64,000 nt of DNA, taken from assembly GCF_003426945.1 (NCBI RefSeq), contig NZ_QURO01000004.1:1240001-1304000 (forward strand). Direction: 5' to 3'. A program made the translations under genes and the position numbers. The notes below the pieces were generated by a model. The model saw only the letters and a program-made list of their open reading frames with translations, was not told the DNA's origin and ran no database searches. Origin of the DNA: Thermus sediminis. GTDB taxonomy: Bacteria > Deinococcota > Deinococci > Deinococcales > Thermaceae. Of the stretch, positions 29,561-38,145 are shown one piece after another; within the stretch, counting starts at the first letter, position 1, and every line of letters begins with the position of its first letter.

Positions 29561-30623
29561 GTAGTCCCCACACACGTGGGGATGGACCGGCGGGATCTTC
29601 ATCTCCCGGGACGGTAATCTTGTAGTCCCCACACACGTGGGGATGGACCGGAAACTTTCGCACGTGAAGGGGAGCGGTGGAGTAGTCCCCACACACGTGG
29701 GGATGGACCGGCTTCCTGGGCCCGCAACCAACCATGCCCGATGTAGTCCCCACACACGTGGGGATGGACCGGGACCGCAAAACCGTCGTCATGCGGGTGC
29801 AGAGTAGTCCCCACACACGTGGGGATGGACCGCCCGAGCCGGGGGGCTCGCCCCCGGCCGGTTCGTAGTCCCCACACACGTGGGGATGGACCGTCCCCCC
29901 AAACCACGGGGTGGTTGGCCACCGTGTAGTCCCCACACACGTGGGGATGGACCGTAAGGGCGGGCTAGGTAGCACAGGGGGGGGGCGTAGTCCCCACACA
30001 CGTGGGGATGGACCGTTTGCCCTATCGGCCGCTGTTGAAGTAGCCACCGTAGTCCCCACACACGTGGGGATGGACCGTGGTTCCGGCCCGCAACGCCATG
30101 CGTCCGAAGTAGTCCCCACACACGTGGGGATGGACCGGGGCCGCCGGGCCGTTCTACACGGTCCAAGACGTAGTCCCCACACACGTGGGGATGGACCGGG
30201 GGGCCCTTTGCATGGTTATGCGCCAGTTTGTAGTCCCCACACACGTGGGGATGGACCGAGATGGCCACGCCAGAGATTGAAATCCCCGAGGTAGTCCCCA
30301 CACACGTGGGGATGGACCGCGCTCCCGGGACGCCGCTATGCGCTCGTCTTGTAGTCCCCACACACGTGGGGATGGACCGGTCCTGGAAAAACTGGCGGCC
30401 ATGGAGGAGGAGTAGTCCCCACACACGTGGGGATGGACCGAGGGTGGAGGGGAGGGCCAGGCTCGTCCAAATCGTAGTCCCCACACACGTGGGGATGGAC
30501 CGACGCGGATGTGGATTTGAAGGAGTGGGTTCAGTAGTCCCCACACACGTGGGGATGGACCGTCCACGACCTCTTCAAACTCCTCAAGTGCCCCGTAGTC
30601 CCCACACACGTGGGGATGGACCA
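29561..30623 (+). CRISPR. Type I-E CRISPR array, 18 repeats and 17 spacers
   Basis: The 29-bp repeat begins GTAGTCCCCACACACGTG and ends GGGATGGACCG. It can form a 6-bp hairpin (CCCCAC / GTGGGG, loop ACAC), after which Cas6e cleavage would leave the 8-nt handle ATGGACCG. Repeat starts are at 29561, 29622, 29682, 29743, 29804, 29865, 29926, 29987, 30049, 30109, 30170, 30230, 30291, 30351, 30412, 30474, 30534 and 30595. Spacers are 31-33 nt. The last repeat ends in CCA in place of CCG, the usual mark of the leader-distal end. I saw no spacer matching this window. Confidence 0.98.
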
Positions 30624-30750
30624 GGGAGCGGCTGACCCGGCCCCCCCAACGCCTCTTGTCGGCCTCAGTCGGGGGTTCGTCTGGCATCCCGAATCCGCCT
30701 TCCTGCCTGGCTTGCCCAACGGTGGCCCCCCTTTCGCGCCCTTTGACGGA

Positions 30751-32571
30751 TCAGGGGCGTTGGGCGTCGTGTTTGCCGCCCCATAGGGACCTCTCCCCTT
30801 CGGGAGTGAGGAGGAAGGTGTTGCGGTCGTCCCTGAGCTGGCGCTTGAGGATCCTGAGGACCTTGGCCCTGGCCTCCTTGTCTAAAACGGGAAAGAGGAG
30901 CTCAAAGCGGTTTTGGAAGTTCCGGGGCATGAGGTCGGCGCTGGTCAGGTACACCGCCCACTTCCCCCTATGGCGGAAAGCGGCCACCCGGGCGTGCTCT
31001 AGGAAGCGGCCCACCAGGCTTCGCACGTGGAAGCGAGGGTGGAGAAGGGTGAGGGTGCTCCGCACCAGGAGGTCCACCCGGGCCCCTTTCTCCGCGGCTT
31101 GGACCAGGGCCTCGAGGATCTCCGGATCTGTTAGATGGTTGCACTTCAGGATCACCCGGCCCTTGGGGTGGGCCTCGGCCATGATGGCCTCCACCAAGCC
31201 CCTCCGGATGGCCTTCCCCGTCTTCAGGAGGGAGAGCCTGGGCGTGCGCCCTTCCTGAAGGGCCCGGAAGAACTCGGCCAGGTCCCTCACCACCCCCTCC
31301 CTCCCAGTGAAGAGGGAGAAGTCCGTGTACGTGCGCCCACTGAGAGGGTTGTAGTTGCCGGTCCCCAGGTGGGCATACCCCCCTTCCTGGGTGAGGAGGA
31401 GGATGGCCTTGGCGTGGACCTTGCGCTCAGAAAGGGGCAGGACTGCCACCCCAGCCCGGACGAAGCGGAGGTACCAGGAGAGGTTCAAGAGTTCGTCAAA
31501 GCGGGCTCTCCCCTCCAGGAGCACGTGAACCCGCTTGCCCATCTGGGCCGCCTGGATCAAGGCCTCGGCCAGGGCGTTCTCCTCCCCGATGCGGTAGAGG
31601 GTGGCGTAGACCTCCTTGACCTCGGGGCGCAGGGCTTCCTTCGCCAAGCGCTCAATGGCCGCGTAGTCCTCAAAGGGGTGGTAAAGGAGGAGGTCCTTTG
31701 TCTCAAGGCGCTTGAGGGGGTTTTTCAGAAAGGCGCGGGGCCTTTCTGGGCGTAAAGGGGAAAAGCGCCACCCCGGGGGGCCTTCTGCTGCTAGATGGTC
31801 CACCAGACCCAGGTTTAGAGGGGGTTTCAGGAGGAAGGCTTCCTGGGGAAGGAGGCCCAAGGCCTCCCTCAGGGTCTTAAGCCAATCTGGGGGAAAGGAC
31901 TCCTCGGCCACCAGCAGGGTGGGCGTGCCCTCCTGGCGCGCTTCTAGGGCCTGGGCCAGCTCGTCCCAGTCCGCCCGGGTCCGCTCACTCTCCAGAAGCC
32001 TCAGGACCCGGAACTCGTACAGGGGGCTTGCCTCGGGGAGAAAGAGGTCGCTTCGTGTCCGCATGAGGGCTCCCAGACGCACGTACGTCCCCTTCTGCCC
32101 AGGCACCCTGAGGAGGCGGGGGAGGTCTTGGGGCAGGCGCACCAGGTGGCCTCGGGAGGCGAAGTAAAGGGCCCCGTGGCTCACGTCCGGGGCCGCCTCC
32201 CAGGGGATGATGTCCGTCTTGGGGGCCACCACCTCGGCCAAGAAGGCGCGGAAGTAAAGCCAGTCCAGTTCGTCCAGCTCCTCCGGCTCGAGGACCCGTA
32301 GGTGCTCCTTGGCCTCTTCCAAAAGGGCCCGGTAGCGCTCCTGGGCCAGGAGGGCTTGGGCGTAGGCCTCCTCCAGGAGCCTGAGGTGCTGGGGGCTGCC
32401 CCTGGCCTTCAGGAAGGGCTTGGCGATGCGGGCGGCGAAGAACTCGTCCAGGTTCCGGTTCCAGATGCTGAGGAAGCGCATCCTCTCCAGAAGGGGAAAG
32501 TCGGGCCGCTGGCTCTGCTGGAGGACGCGGCGGTTAAACTGAAGCCAGCTCTCTTCGGGGAGGGGGTGCAT
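30751..32571 (-). CDS. ppk: Polyphosphate kinase 1
   Basis: 606 residues; forms long-chain polyphosphate from ATP. N-terminal part WLQFNRRVLQQSQRPDFPLL is typical, and the phospholipase-D-like catalytic halves show KVHAKAILL (phosphorylated His), GTGNYNPLSGRTYTDFSLF and CNHLTDPEILEAL. It is shorter than the E. coli enzyme (about 690). Divergent from ppx with only 33 nt between start codons; a Pho-like box lies upstream and extends onto the ppx start. Confidence 0.94.
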   Translation of the reverse strand: MHPLPEESWLQFNRRVLQQSQRPDFPLLERMRFLSIWNRNLDEFFAARIAKPFLKARGSPQHLRLLEEAYAQALLAQERYRALLEEAKEHLRVLEPEELDELDWLYFRAFLAEVVAPKTDIIPWEAAPDVSHGALYFASRGHLVRLPQDLPRLLRVPGQKGTYVRLGALMRTRSDLFLPEASPLYEFRVLRLLESERTRADWDELAQALEARQEGTPTLLVAEESFPPDWLKTLREALGLLPQEAFLLKPPLNLGLVDHLAAEGPPGWRFSPLRPERPRAFLKNPLKRLETKDLLLYHPFEDYAAIERLAKEALRPEVKEVYATLYRIGEENALAEALIQAAQMGKRVHVLLEGRARFDELLNLSWYLRFVRAGVAVLPLSERKVHAKAILLLTQEGGYAHLGTGNYNPLSGRTYTDFSLFTGREGVVRDLAEFFRALQEGRTPRLSLLKTGKAIRRGLVEAIMAEAHPKGRVILKCNHLTDPEILEALVQAAEKGARVDLLVRSTLTLLHPRFHVRSLVGRFLEHARVAAFRHRGKWAVYLTSADLMPRNFQNRFELLFPVLDKEARAKVLRILKRQLRDDRNTFLLTPEGERSLWGGKHDAQRP

Positions 32572-32580
32572 CTGCTTCAG

Positions 32581-32612
32581 ATTACGCCGGAGAAGGGTCA
32601 GAGGATGGTCAA
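32581..32612 (-). promoter_or_regulatory. Pho-like box and promoter of ppk
   Basis: On the minus strand: TTGAC (32608-32612) and CTGAC (32597-32601), 11 bp apart; 9 bp after CTGACC comes CGTAAT (32581-32586) as -10. The ppk ATG follows 9 nt later. The box covers the ppx start codon at 32605. Confidence 0.6.
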
Positions 32613-34101
32613 GGCCCGCCGCTTGGCGGTCTTGGACCTGGGATCGGGCACCTTCCGGCTGGTCCTCTACGCCTACGAGCCCCAGCGCCTATACCGGCTT
32701 TTGGACGAGCTCCGTGAGCCCGTGGCCCTGGGGGAGGGTCTGTCCAGAGGGGTCATCGCTCCCGGGGCCCTGGAGCGGGGAGGGAAGGCCTTGAGGGCCT
32801 TCGCCAGCTTCCTCCAGGCCGTGGGGCCGGACGAGGTGGTGACCTTGGCGACCAGCGCCGTGCGGGATGCCGAAAACGGCCACCTGGTCTTCGAGGAGGC
32901 CCAGCGGACGGGCCTGGCCCCCCGCTTGCTCTCCGGAGAGGAGGAGGCCCGGCTCGGGGTCTTGGCGGTGGCCAACGCCCTTCCTCTCCACGAGGCCCTG
33001 GTGGTGGACCAGGGGGGTGGGAGCGCCCAGGTCTCCCTCATGCGGGAGCGGCGCTTCGTCTTCGGCAAGGCCCTGCCCCTAGGGGCCTTGCGCCTGACGG
33101 AGGGCTTCCTCCCCTCGGACCCCCCGGGCAAGGGGGAGGTCAAAGCCCTGGAGAAGGAGGTGGCCCGCCAGCTGAAGGCCCTCCCCCTGGAGCGGGGGCT
33201 TCCCCTGGTGGCCCTGGGGGGGAACCTCAGGGCCATCGCCCGCCTGCACCAGAGGCGCCGGAGCTACCCCCTGGACCTTCTCCACGGGTACTACCTGCCC
33301 AAGGAGGGGGTAGAGGCCCTGTACCAGGACCTCCTGGCCCTTCCCTGGAGGGCGCGGGCCGGCCTACCCGGGATCCAGCCCGACCGGGCCCGCACCCTGC
33401 CCGCCACCCTGGTCTTCCTCAGGGTGCTCCTGCGGGAGACCGGGGCCATGGGGCTTTGGGTGAGCGGGGTGGGCATCCGGGAGGGGGTCCTCTTCACCCG
33501 GCTCCTGCCCGAGCCCCACCTCCTCCAGGACCCAAGGGCCTTTGCCCTGGAGAACCTCTTCCTCCACTACCCCTTCGCCGAGGCGCACCGGGAGCAGGTG
33601 AAGGCCCTGGCCCAGGCCCTGTTCCAAGGCCTCGTCCCCCTTCACGGGTACGGGGAGGAGGAAGGGAGGCTCCTCCTCGAGGCGGCCCACCTGCACGACA
33701 TCGGCATGCACATCGGCTACCACGAGCACCACAAGCACGGGGCCTACCTGGTCCTCTCCGGGCCCCTCTTTGGCCTCACCCACCGGGAACAGGCCCTTCT
33801 GGCCCTCCTGGTGCGCTACCACCGCCGGGGGAACCCCGACCCTGGACCTTTCCGCAGCCTTCTGGGCCGGGGGGACGGGAAGCGCCTCAAGCGCCTCGCC
33901 GCCCTCCTGCGCCTTGCGGAGATGCTAGAGCGCACCCGCTCCGGCCGGGTGGAAGGGGTACGGGTGGAGCTAGGGGAGAGGGTGCGCCTCCTCCTCCAAG
34001 CCCCCGAGGACCCCTGGGTGGAGCGGCTGGAGGCGGAGAAGCAGGAGGGGCTGTTTCGGGAGGCCTTCGGGGTGGGCCTGGAGGTGGTCTGGGAGGGGTA
34101 G
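32605..34101 (+). CDS. ppx: Exopolyphosphatase / pppGpp phosphatase family protein with HD domain
   Basis: 498 residues. Residues 1-300 are the sugar-kinase-like Ppx/GppA fold: LAVLDLGSGTFRLVLY near 7-22, TSAVRDAENG near 85-94, SGEEEARLGV and VVDQGGGSAQVSL. The C-terminal third is helical with an HD-type site HLHDIGMHIGYHEHHKHGAY. It removes terminal phosphates from polyphosphate or pppGpp. ATG 32605 is chosen because earlier codons lie antisense within ppk. sixA starts one base after the stop. Confidence 0.88.
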   Translation: MVKARRLAVLDLGSGTFRLVLYAYEPQRLYRLLDELREPVALGEGLSRGVIAPGALERGGKALRAFASFLQAVGPDEVVTLATSAVRDAENGHLVFEEAQRTGLAPRLLSGEEEARLGVLAVANALPLHEALVVDQGGGSAQVSLMRERRFVFGKALPLGALRLTEGFLPSDPPGKGEVKALEKEVARQLKALPLERGLPLVALGGNLRAIARLHQRRRSYPLDLLHGYYLPKEGVEALYQDLLALPWRARAGLPGIQPDRARTLPATLVFLRVLLRETGAMGLWVSGVGIREGVLFTRLLPEPHLLQDPRAFALENLFLHYPFAEAHREQVKALAQALFQGLVPLHGYGEEEGRLLLEAAHLHDIGMHIGYHEHHKHGAYLVLSGPLFGLTHREQALLALLVRYHRRGNPDPGPFRSLLGRGDGKRLKRLAALLRLAEMLERTRSGRVEGVRVELGERVRLLLQAPEDPWVERLEAEKQEGLFREAFGVGLEVVWEG

Positions 34102-34102
34102 G

Positions 34103-34612
34103 ATGGAGGGCATGGAGCTCTTCTTGGTGCGCCACGCCATCGCCCTGCCCCTTCCCGAGGGGGCGGGGGAGGAGGAGGATGACGCCCGCCCCCTCACCCC
34201 CAAGGGGGTGCGGCGCTTTCGCAAGGTGGTGCGGGGCCTCGCGGCCCTGGGGGTGGGCCTGGACCTGATCCTGACGAGCCCCAAGCGCCGGGCCCTGGAG
34301 ACGGCGGAGCTCCTTTCCGACCTCCTTCAGGGGGAGACCCGGGTGAGCCCCCACCTGGCCGAGCCCCCCGGAGAGGAGCTCCTGGCGGAGATCCCCGCCG
34401 AGGGGCGGGTGGCCCTGGTGGGGCACGAGCCCTACCTCTCGGTCTTTCTGACCCAGCTCCTCTTTGGGGACCTCTTGGGGGGCTCGGTGCAGGATGCCCT
34501 GGAGGGGCGCTTCCTCCTCAAGAAGGGCGGGGTGGCCTGGCTGGAGGGGACACCACGCCCTGGGGGCATGACCCTAAGGGCCCTCTTCCCGCCCAAGGTC
34601 TTCCGCCTATGA
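34103..34612 (+). CDS. sixA: SixA-type phosphohistidine phosphatase
   Basis: 169 residues, histidine phosphatase superfamily. The catalytic motif is ELFLVRHAIALPLP, with TSPKRRALETAELL near 60 and VALVGHEPYLSVFL near 102-115. SixA removes phosphate from His-containing phosphotransfer domains; the partner here may instead be linked to polyphosphate because it sits between ppx and a CHAD gene. It overlaps the CHAD gene by 4 nt. Confidence 0.85.
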   Translation: MEGMELFLVRHAIALPLPEGAGEEEDDARPLTPKGVRRFRKVVRGLAALGVGLDLILTSPKRRALETAELLSDLLQGETRVSPHLAEPPGEELLAEIPAEGRVALVGHEPYLSVFLTQLLFGDLLGGSVQDALEGRFLLKKGGVAWLEGTPRPGGMTLRALFPPKVFRL

Positions 34613-35307
34613 GAGACGCCCGGGCTTGGGTGGAACACCTCGAGGCCCACCTGCCCCTGGCCCTGTCCGGGGAGGACCCCGAGGGGGTGCACCAGGTGCG
34701 GGTGGCGGGGAGGAGGCTTCGGGCGTACCTGGACCTCCTGGGCTGGCGGGTCCTCCAGGACGACCTCCGCCTCCTGGTGCGCAGAGCGGGTCGGGTGCGG
34801 GATTTGGAGGTGGCCTTGGGAGGGGAGCTCCCGACGGGTTTCCGGGTCCACCTCGAGGCCGAGCTAGGGGAGGCCAGGCGGACCCTCAGGCAGCTCCTCC
34901 TCTCCCCCTGGATGGGGGCGCTGCTTCGCGCCCTCCGCCACCTTCCCCCGCTAGGCAAGGGGGCGCGGAGGGGGCTTGCTCGCCTGGAGAGCCGTCTGGA
35001 GGCCCGCTGGGGGCGCCTGAGGGCGGAGCCTACCCTGGACAACCTGCACGCCTACCGCCGTGCCCTCAGGCGGGTCCGCTACGCCAAGGAGTTTTTGGGG
35101 CTTTCGACCAAGCGGGAGAGGGCGCTTCAGGAGGTTCTGGGCAGCCTCAACGACCTCGGGGTCATGGAAGGGCTTCTCCTCGCCTACCTCCACGCCCACC
35201 CGGACCCCGAAGCCGCCCCATTTTTGGAGGAGACCAAACGGGCCCTTCGGGAAGCCTTTGTCGCCGCCTTGGAGGAGCTTGGCCTCCCCGTGCCCCTGGG
35301 GGTCTAG
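34609..35307 (+). CDS. CHAD domain protein
   Basis: 232 residues. The histidine- and arginine-rich helical CHAD fold is shown by PEGVHQVRVAGRRLRAYL near 22-40 and DNLHAYRRALRRVRYAKEFL near 144-163. CHAD proteins bind polyphosphate through basic surfaces and locate to polyphosphate granules. Its position after ppk, ppx and sixA fits that role. 35308-35483, downstream, holds no gene that I can support. Confidence 0.88.
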   Translation: MRDARAWVEHLEAHLPLALSGEDPEGVHQVRVAGRRLRAYLDLLGWRVLQDDLRLLVRRAGRVRDLEVALGGELPTGFRVHLEAELGEARRTLRQLLLSPWMGALLRALRHLPPLGKGARRGLARLESRLEARWGRLRAEPTLDNLHAYRRALRRVRYAKEFLGLSTKRERALQEVLGSLNDLGVMEGLLLAYLHAHPDPEAAPFLEETKRALREAFVAALEELGLPVPLGV

Positions 35308-35483
35308 GGGGACACTCTGGGGGATTTGTCGCTGGGAGAGGTGGATCTCGGTAGGCCGCGCCCAAGGAGCTCAAGGCCTCCCTGAACCGGGCCCCGTGCC
35401 GCTTGGGCTCCCCGTCTTCGGCGGGGGCGGTCTGGTCCCCTTCAGGGCGCCGGTGGAGGAGGCCGAAAGTGCCCTACTAGGCC

Positions 35484-36920
35484 TCACTGCCAAGAGTAGA
35501 GGGGCCTGAGCCGCGAGGTCTTTTTGTGCTGGTGGGCCTGCATCCTGGTCAGGAACTGGTCCAAAAGGGCCACCGCCTCGGCCACGTAGGGTCCCTTGTT
35601 GACCATGACGCATTCCGCCCGAGCCGCCAATGCGGCATCGGAAAGCTCGGCCCGCGAGGGCGTCCCTTCCTTGACCAGGTTCTCCAGCACCTGGGTGGCC
35701 CAGATCAACGGGGCATGGGCGGCCTCGCAGATCCAGAGGAGTTCCTCTTGGATCTCGCCGAGGCGGAGCCAGCCCAGCTCCGCCGCCAGGTCCCCTCGGG
35801 CGATCATCACGCCCACCGGACGCCGGTCCACGGCCGCGGCGATGAGGGCGGGCAGGTTTCTCACCGCGAGGCGGGTTTCCACCTTGAGGACCACGCCCAG
35901 GCCCGGGGGAGCCCCTATCCGGTCCAGCTCGTCCAGAAGCAGGCGCACCTCTTCCGGCCTTTGCACGAAGGAGTAACCCACCAGCTGGGCGTTCTGGGCG
36001 ACAAACTTCAGGTCCTCGATGTCCCTTTCGGTGAGGGGGGGTATGTGGAGGTCCGTATCGGGGAAGTTCAGGCCCTTTTCCTCGCGAAGCCTCTTCCCGC
36101 TGGGCTTGACGGTTTCCACCTCCACCAGGACCCCTGAGGCCTCCACCTGGACCACCCGAGCCGCGATCTTGGCGTCGTCGATCCAGACCCTCGACCCCTC
36201 GCGAAGATGGGCTAGGACCTCGGGAGGGACAACCTCCACTTGGAAAGGAACCCTGGGGTCAGGCCTAGGGGGACCGGGGGTGAGGCGGATCCGGTCCCCC
36301 GCGAAGACCTTCTTCCGGCTAGGAGGGGTAAGGACCGCGCCCGTCCGTATTTTCGGCCCCGCCAGGTCCATCTGAACGGGGCAGGCCCGGCCCATGCCTG
36401 CTTCCGCTTGGCGAAGGTGGAGGAGCATGCGCTCCCAGACCGGGCGTTGGTCATGGGCGAGGTTGATCCTGGCCAGATCCATCCCCTGCGCAAGCAGGCG
36501 GCTCAGGAAGCCCGGGTCCGTGGCGGCCTCCGTGGGCAGGGTCACCATAATCCGAACCTGGCGGTGGGACGGCGCCTTGCCGAAAAGGGTTTGGCCGTTC
36601 TGGCTCAAGGCGATGTCCCCAGCGAAGAACTCCTCTTTGGTGGGAGCGGGAAACCCGAGGCCCAGGGTGGCCCCCAAGGTGGCGATCACGGCATCCAGAT
36701 TGGGCAGCACCCGGGACTCGCACCGCCCCAGGGAGGAGAGCCCCCGCCAGGCCAGTTCTACCTGTAGCTCCCGGAGGTCGTGCCGGCGCAGGGCCAGGTA
36801 GTGGGCCAGGTTGTTGAGCTTGGGCCCAGGATATCCCCAGGCCCTCAGGTACTCCTCGGATTCCCGCAGGACCTCTTCCCGAAGGCTAAGGAGCCGCTGG
36901 AGGAGGACTTGGTCCTCCAC
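35484..36920 (-). CDS. Pyruvate kinase-like protein with N-terminal extension and no C-terminal PK domain
   Basis: 478 residues from GTG 36920. Residues 1-130 are an extension (LNNLAHYLALRRHDLRELQ, LSSLGRCESRVLPNLDAVIA). The pyruvate kinase barrel follows: PVQMDLAGPKIRTGAV, LNFPDTDLHIPPLTERDIED, VVLKVETRLAV, VMIARGDLAAELG and WATQVLENLVKEGTPSRAE. The first loop is altered (VTLP where TIGP is usual; RINLAHD where RINFSHG is usual) and the allosteric C-terminal domain is absent. Catalysis is therefore uncertain. A Pho-like box and TATGAT lie upstream; the start is leaderless by spacing. Confidence 0.8.
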   Translation of the reverse strand: MEDQVLLQRLLSLREEVLRESEEYLRAWGYPGPKLNNLAHYLALRRHDLRELQVELAWRGLSSLGRCESRVLPNLDAVIATLGATLGLGFPAPTKEEFFAGDIALSQNGQTLFGKAPSHRQVRIMVTLPTEAATDPGFLSRLLAQGMDLARINLAHDQRPVWERMLLHLRQAEAGMGRACPVQMDLAGPKIRTGAVLTPPSRKKVFAGDRIRLTPGPPRPDPRVPFQVEVVPPEVLAHLREGSRVWIDDAKIAARVVQVEASGVLVEVETVKPSGKRLREEKGLNFPDTDLHIPPLTERDIEDLKFVAQNAQLVGYSFVQRPEEVRLLLDELDRIGAPPGLGVVLKVETRLAVRNLPALIAAAVDRRPVGVMIARGDLAAELGWLRLGEIQEELLWICEAAHAPLIWATQVLENLVKEGTPSRAELSDAALAARAECVMVNKGPYVAEAVALLDQFLTRMQAHQHKKTSRLRPLYSWQ

Positions 36921-36926
36921 GCGTTC

Positions 36927-36958
36927 ATCATAGCCCGGTTCTGTCAGGCCAGGGTCAA
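36927..36958 (-). promoter_or_regulatory. Pho-like box and promoter of the pyruvate kinase-like gene
   Basis: Minus strand: TTGAC (36954-36958) and CTGAC (36943-36947), 11 bp apart; 9 bp after CTGACA comes TATGAT (36927-36932), and 6 nt later the GTG start. The best -10 of the set. Confidence 0.7.
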
Positions 36959-36990
36959 GAGGTGCCAGGGGGCGATGCCCTTGGGGTACG

Positions 36991-37022
36991 TTGACGGGGG
37001 CTTGACGAAGGCAGGCTAGGTT
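36991..37022 (+). promoter_or_regulatory. Pho-like box and promoter of ymdB
   Basis: TTGAC at 36991-36995 and 37002-37006, 11 bp apart; 9 bp after TTGACG comes TAGGTT (37017-37022). Transcription would start at about 37029-37030, at the ATG of a short leader reading frame. Confidence 0.65.
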
Positions 37023-37029
37023 TGGGGGG

Positions 37030-37101
37030 ATGGGACCTTTCCCTTCGGGCCCCCTTCTGCCCCAACCTCTCCCCTCACCGGGGGGATCTACCAGGAGGTA
37101 G
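37030..37101 (+). CDS. Possible 23-residue leader peptide before ymdB
   Basis: ATG 37030 lies 7 nt after the -10 hexamer TAGGTT, the leaderless distance, and encodes MGPFPSGPLLPQPLPS, then PGGSTRR, then TAG at 37099-37101. Its last codons contain the AGGAGG site of ymdB and its stop ends one base before the ymdB GTG. Translation of the leader could couple to, or gate, ymdB. No homology is known to me; it may be chance. Confidence 0.35.
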   Translation: MGPFPSGPLLPQPLPSPGGSTRR

Positions 37102-37102
37102 G

Positions 37103-37912
37103 GTGAGGATCCTCTTCTTTGGCGACCTGGTGGGGGAGGCGGCCATCCGTTACCTGGAGGGAAACCTGCCCCGGCTCCGACGGAAGCTGGGAGTGGACTT
37201 TGTGGTGGCCAACGGGGAGAACGCCGACCTCACCGACCCCGCCTTGGGCAAGGCGGGGATGCACCCGGAGACCGTGGACCGCCTCCTCGCCTGCGGGGTG
37301 GACGCCATCACCGGTGGGAACCACTCCTTTGACCCCCCTTGGGCGGAGGAGCTCCTGGACCACCCCCGGGTCCTCCGCCCCCTGAACGCAGGGCCTTTCG
37401 CTCCCGGGCGGGGGTACTTGGTTCTGGAGGGCCAGGAGAGGGCCCTCATCGTGGTCAACCTGGTGGGCCGGAGCGCCTGGCCCCCCGCCGACGACCCCCT
37501 GTGGGCCCTGGAGGGGCTCCTCCCGGGCCTGGAGGCGGGGATGCCCGTGTTGGTGGACTTCCACTCGGAGAGCGTTTTTGAGAAGCTGGGCCTGGCCTTC
37601 GCCCTGGATGGCCGGGTGGCCGCGGTCCTAGGCACCCACACCCACGTGCCCACCCAGGACCTCCGCATCCTTCCCCGGGGCACGGCCTACGTGTCCGACG
37701 TGGGCATGGTGGGGCCCTCTGGGGGGATGCAGGGGTACGAGCCAGGGTTCCTGGTAGCGGTCCTAAGGCGAAAGCGGCCCCCTCGAGGGGGGAGGCTCGC
37801 CTGGGCCCAGGGGCCTTTGGAGGTGGGCGCGGTGGTGGTGGATCTGGACGGGGGGAGGGCCAAGGCCATCCATCGCCTCCAAGCCCTCCAGGGGGTGCCC
37901 CAAGGGGGTTAG
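37103..37912 (+). CDS. ymdB: YmdB-family metallophosphoesterase
   Basis: 269 residues. Dinuclear metal motifs: ILFFGDLVGEAAIRYL at the start, VVANGENADLTDPALG near 34-49, GGNHSFDPP near 72, LVDFHSESVFEKLGLAFALD and GTHTHVPTQD near 176-185. Family members hydrolyse 2',3'-cyclic nucleotides or other phosphodiesters. GTG 37103 is chosen after AGGAGG with 4-nt spacing. It diverges from the pyruvate kinase-like gene; both have the same promoter element. A 75-residue gene follows 3 nt later. Confidence 0.88.
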   Translation: MRILFFGDLVGEAAIRYLEGNLPRLRRKLGVDFVVANGENADLTDPALGKAGMHPETVDRLLACGVDAITGGNHSFDPPWAEELLDHPRVLRPLNAGPFAPGRGYLVLEGQERALIVVNLVGRSAWPPADDPLWALEGLLPGLEAGMPVLVDFHSESVFEKLGLAFALDGRVAAVLGTHTHVPTQDLRILPRGTAYVSDVGMVGPSGGMQGYEPGFLVAVLRRKRPPRGGRLAWAQGPLEVGAVVVDLDGGRAKAIHRLQALQGVPQGG

Positions 37913-37915
37913 GGA

Positions 37916-38143
37916 ATGGGGGATAAGGTTGAGTTCCTCGTGGAAGACTTGGAAGCCCGCCTGTCTCCCGAGGCCTTGAAGGGCTTGGCGGCGGACCTAA
38001 AGGCGGTCTTCGCCCACCACTTGCAGGCGGAACGGATCCTCCTCCTGACGGGGCGGGATGCCCGGGGCCGCCTTTGGCTTCGGGTGGTGGCGGTCTTGAA
38101 GGGAACCCGCCCCCCGGGAGAGGGCGGGCCAGGTCCCGGATAA
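37916..38143 (+). CDS. Small hypothetical protein
   Basis: 75 residues, starts 3 nt after ymdB. MGDKVEFLVEDLEARLSPEA suggests an acidic helix followed by a short beta-rich part (ILLLTGRDARGRLWLRVVAV). No family recognised. Its stop lies just before the convergent phytase-like gene end. Operon position suggests coexpression with ymdB. Confidence 0.6.
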   Translation: MGDKVEFLVEDLEARLSPEALKGLAADLKAVFAHHLQAERILLLTGRDARGRLWLRVVAVLKGTRPPGEGGPGPG

Positions 38144-38145
38144 CC

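Noticed and set aside
29590-30594. Spacers targeting genes in this window
   Set aside because: I found no 20-base match by eye between spacers and the rest of the window; a proper search is needed to exclude it.
29427-30720. Overlapping minus-strand frames rich in repeated SPRVWG, PTCVGTT and PHVCGDY peptides
   Set aside because: They are translations of the CRISPR repeats; the 29-bp period creates false repeat proteins.
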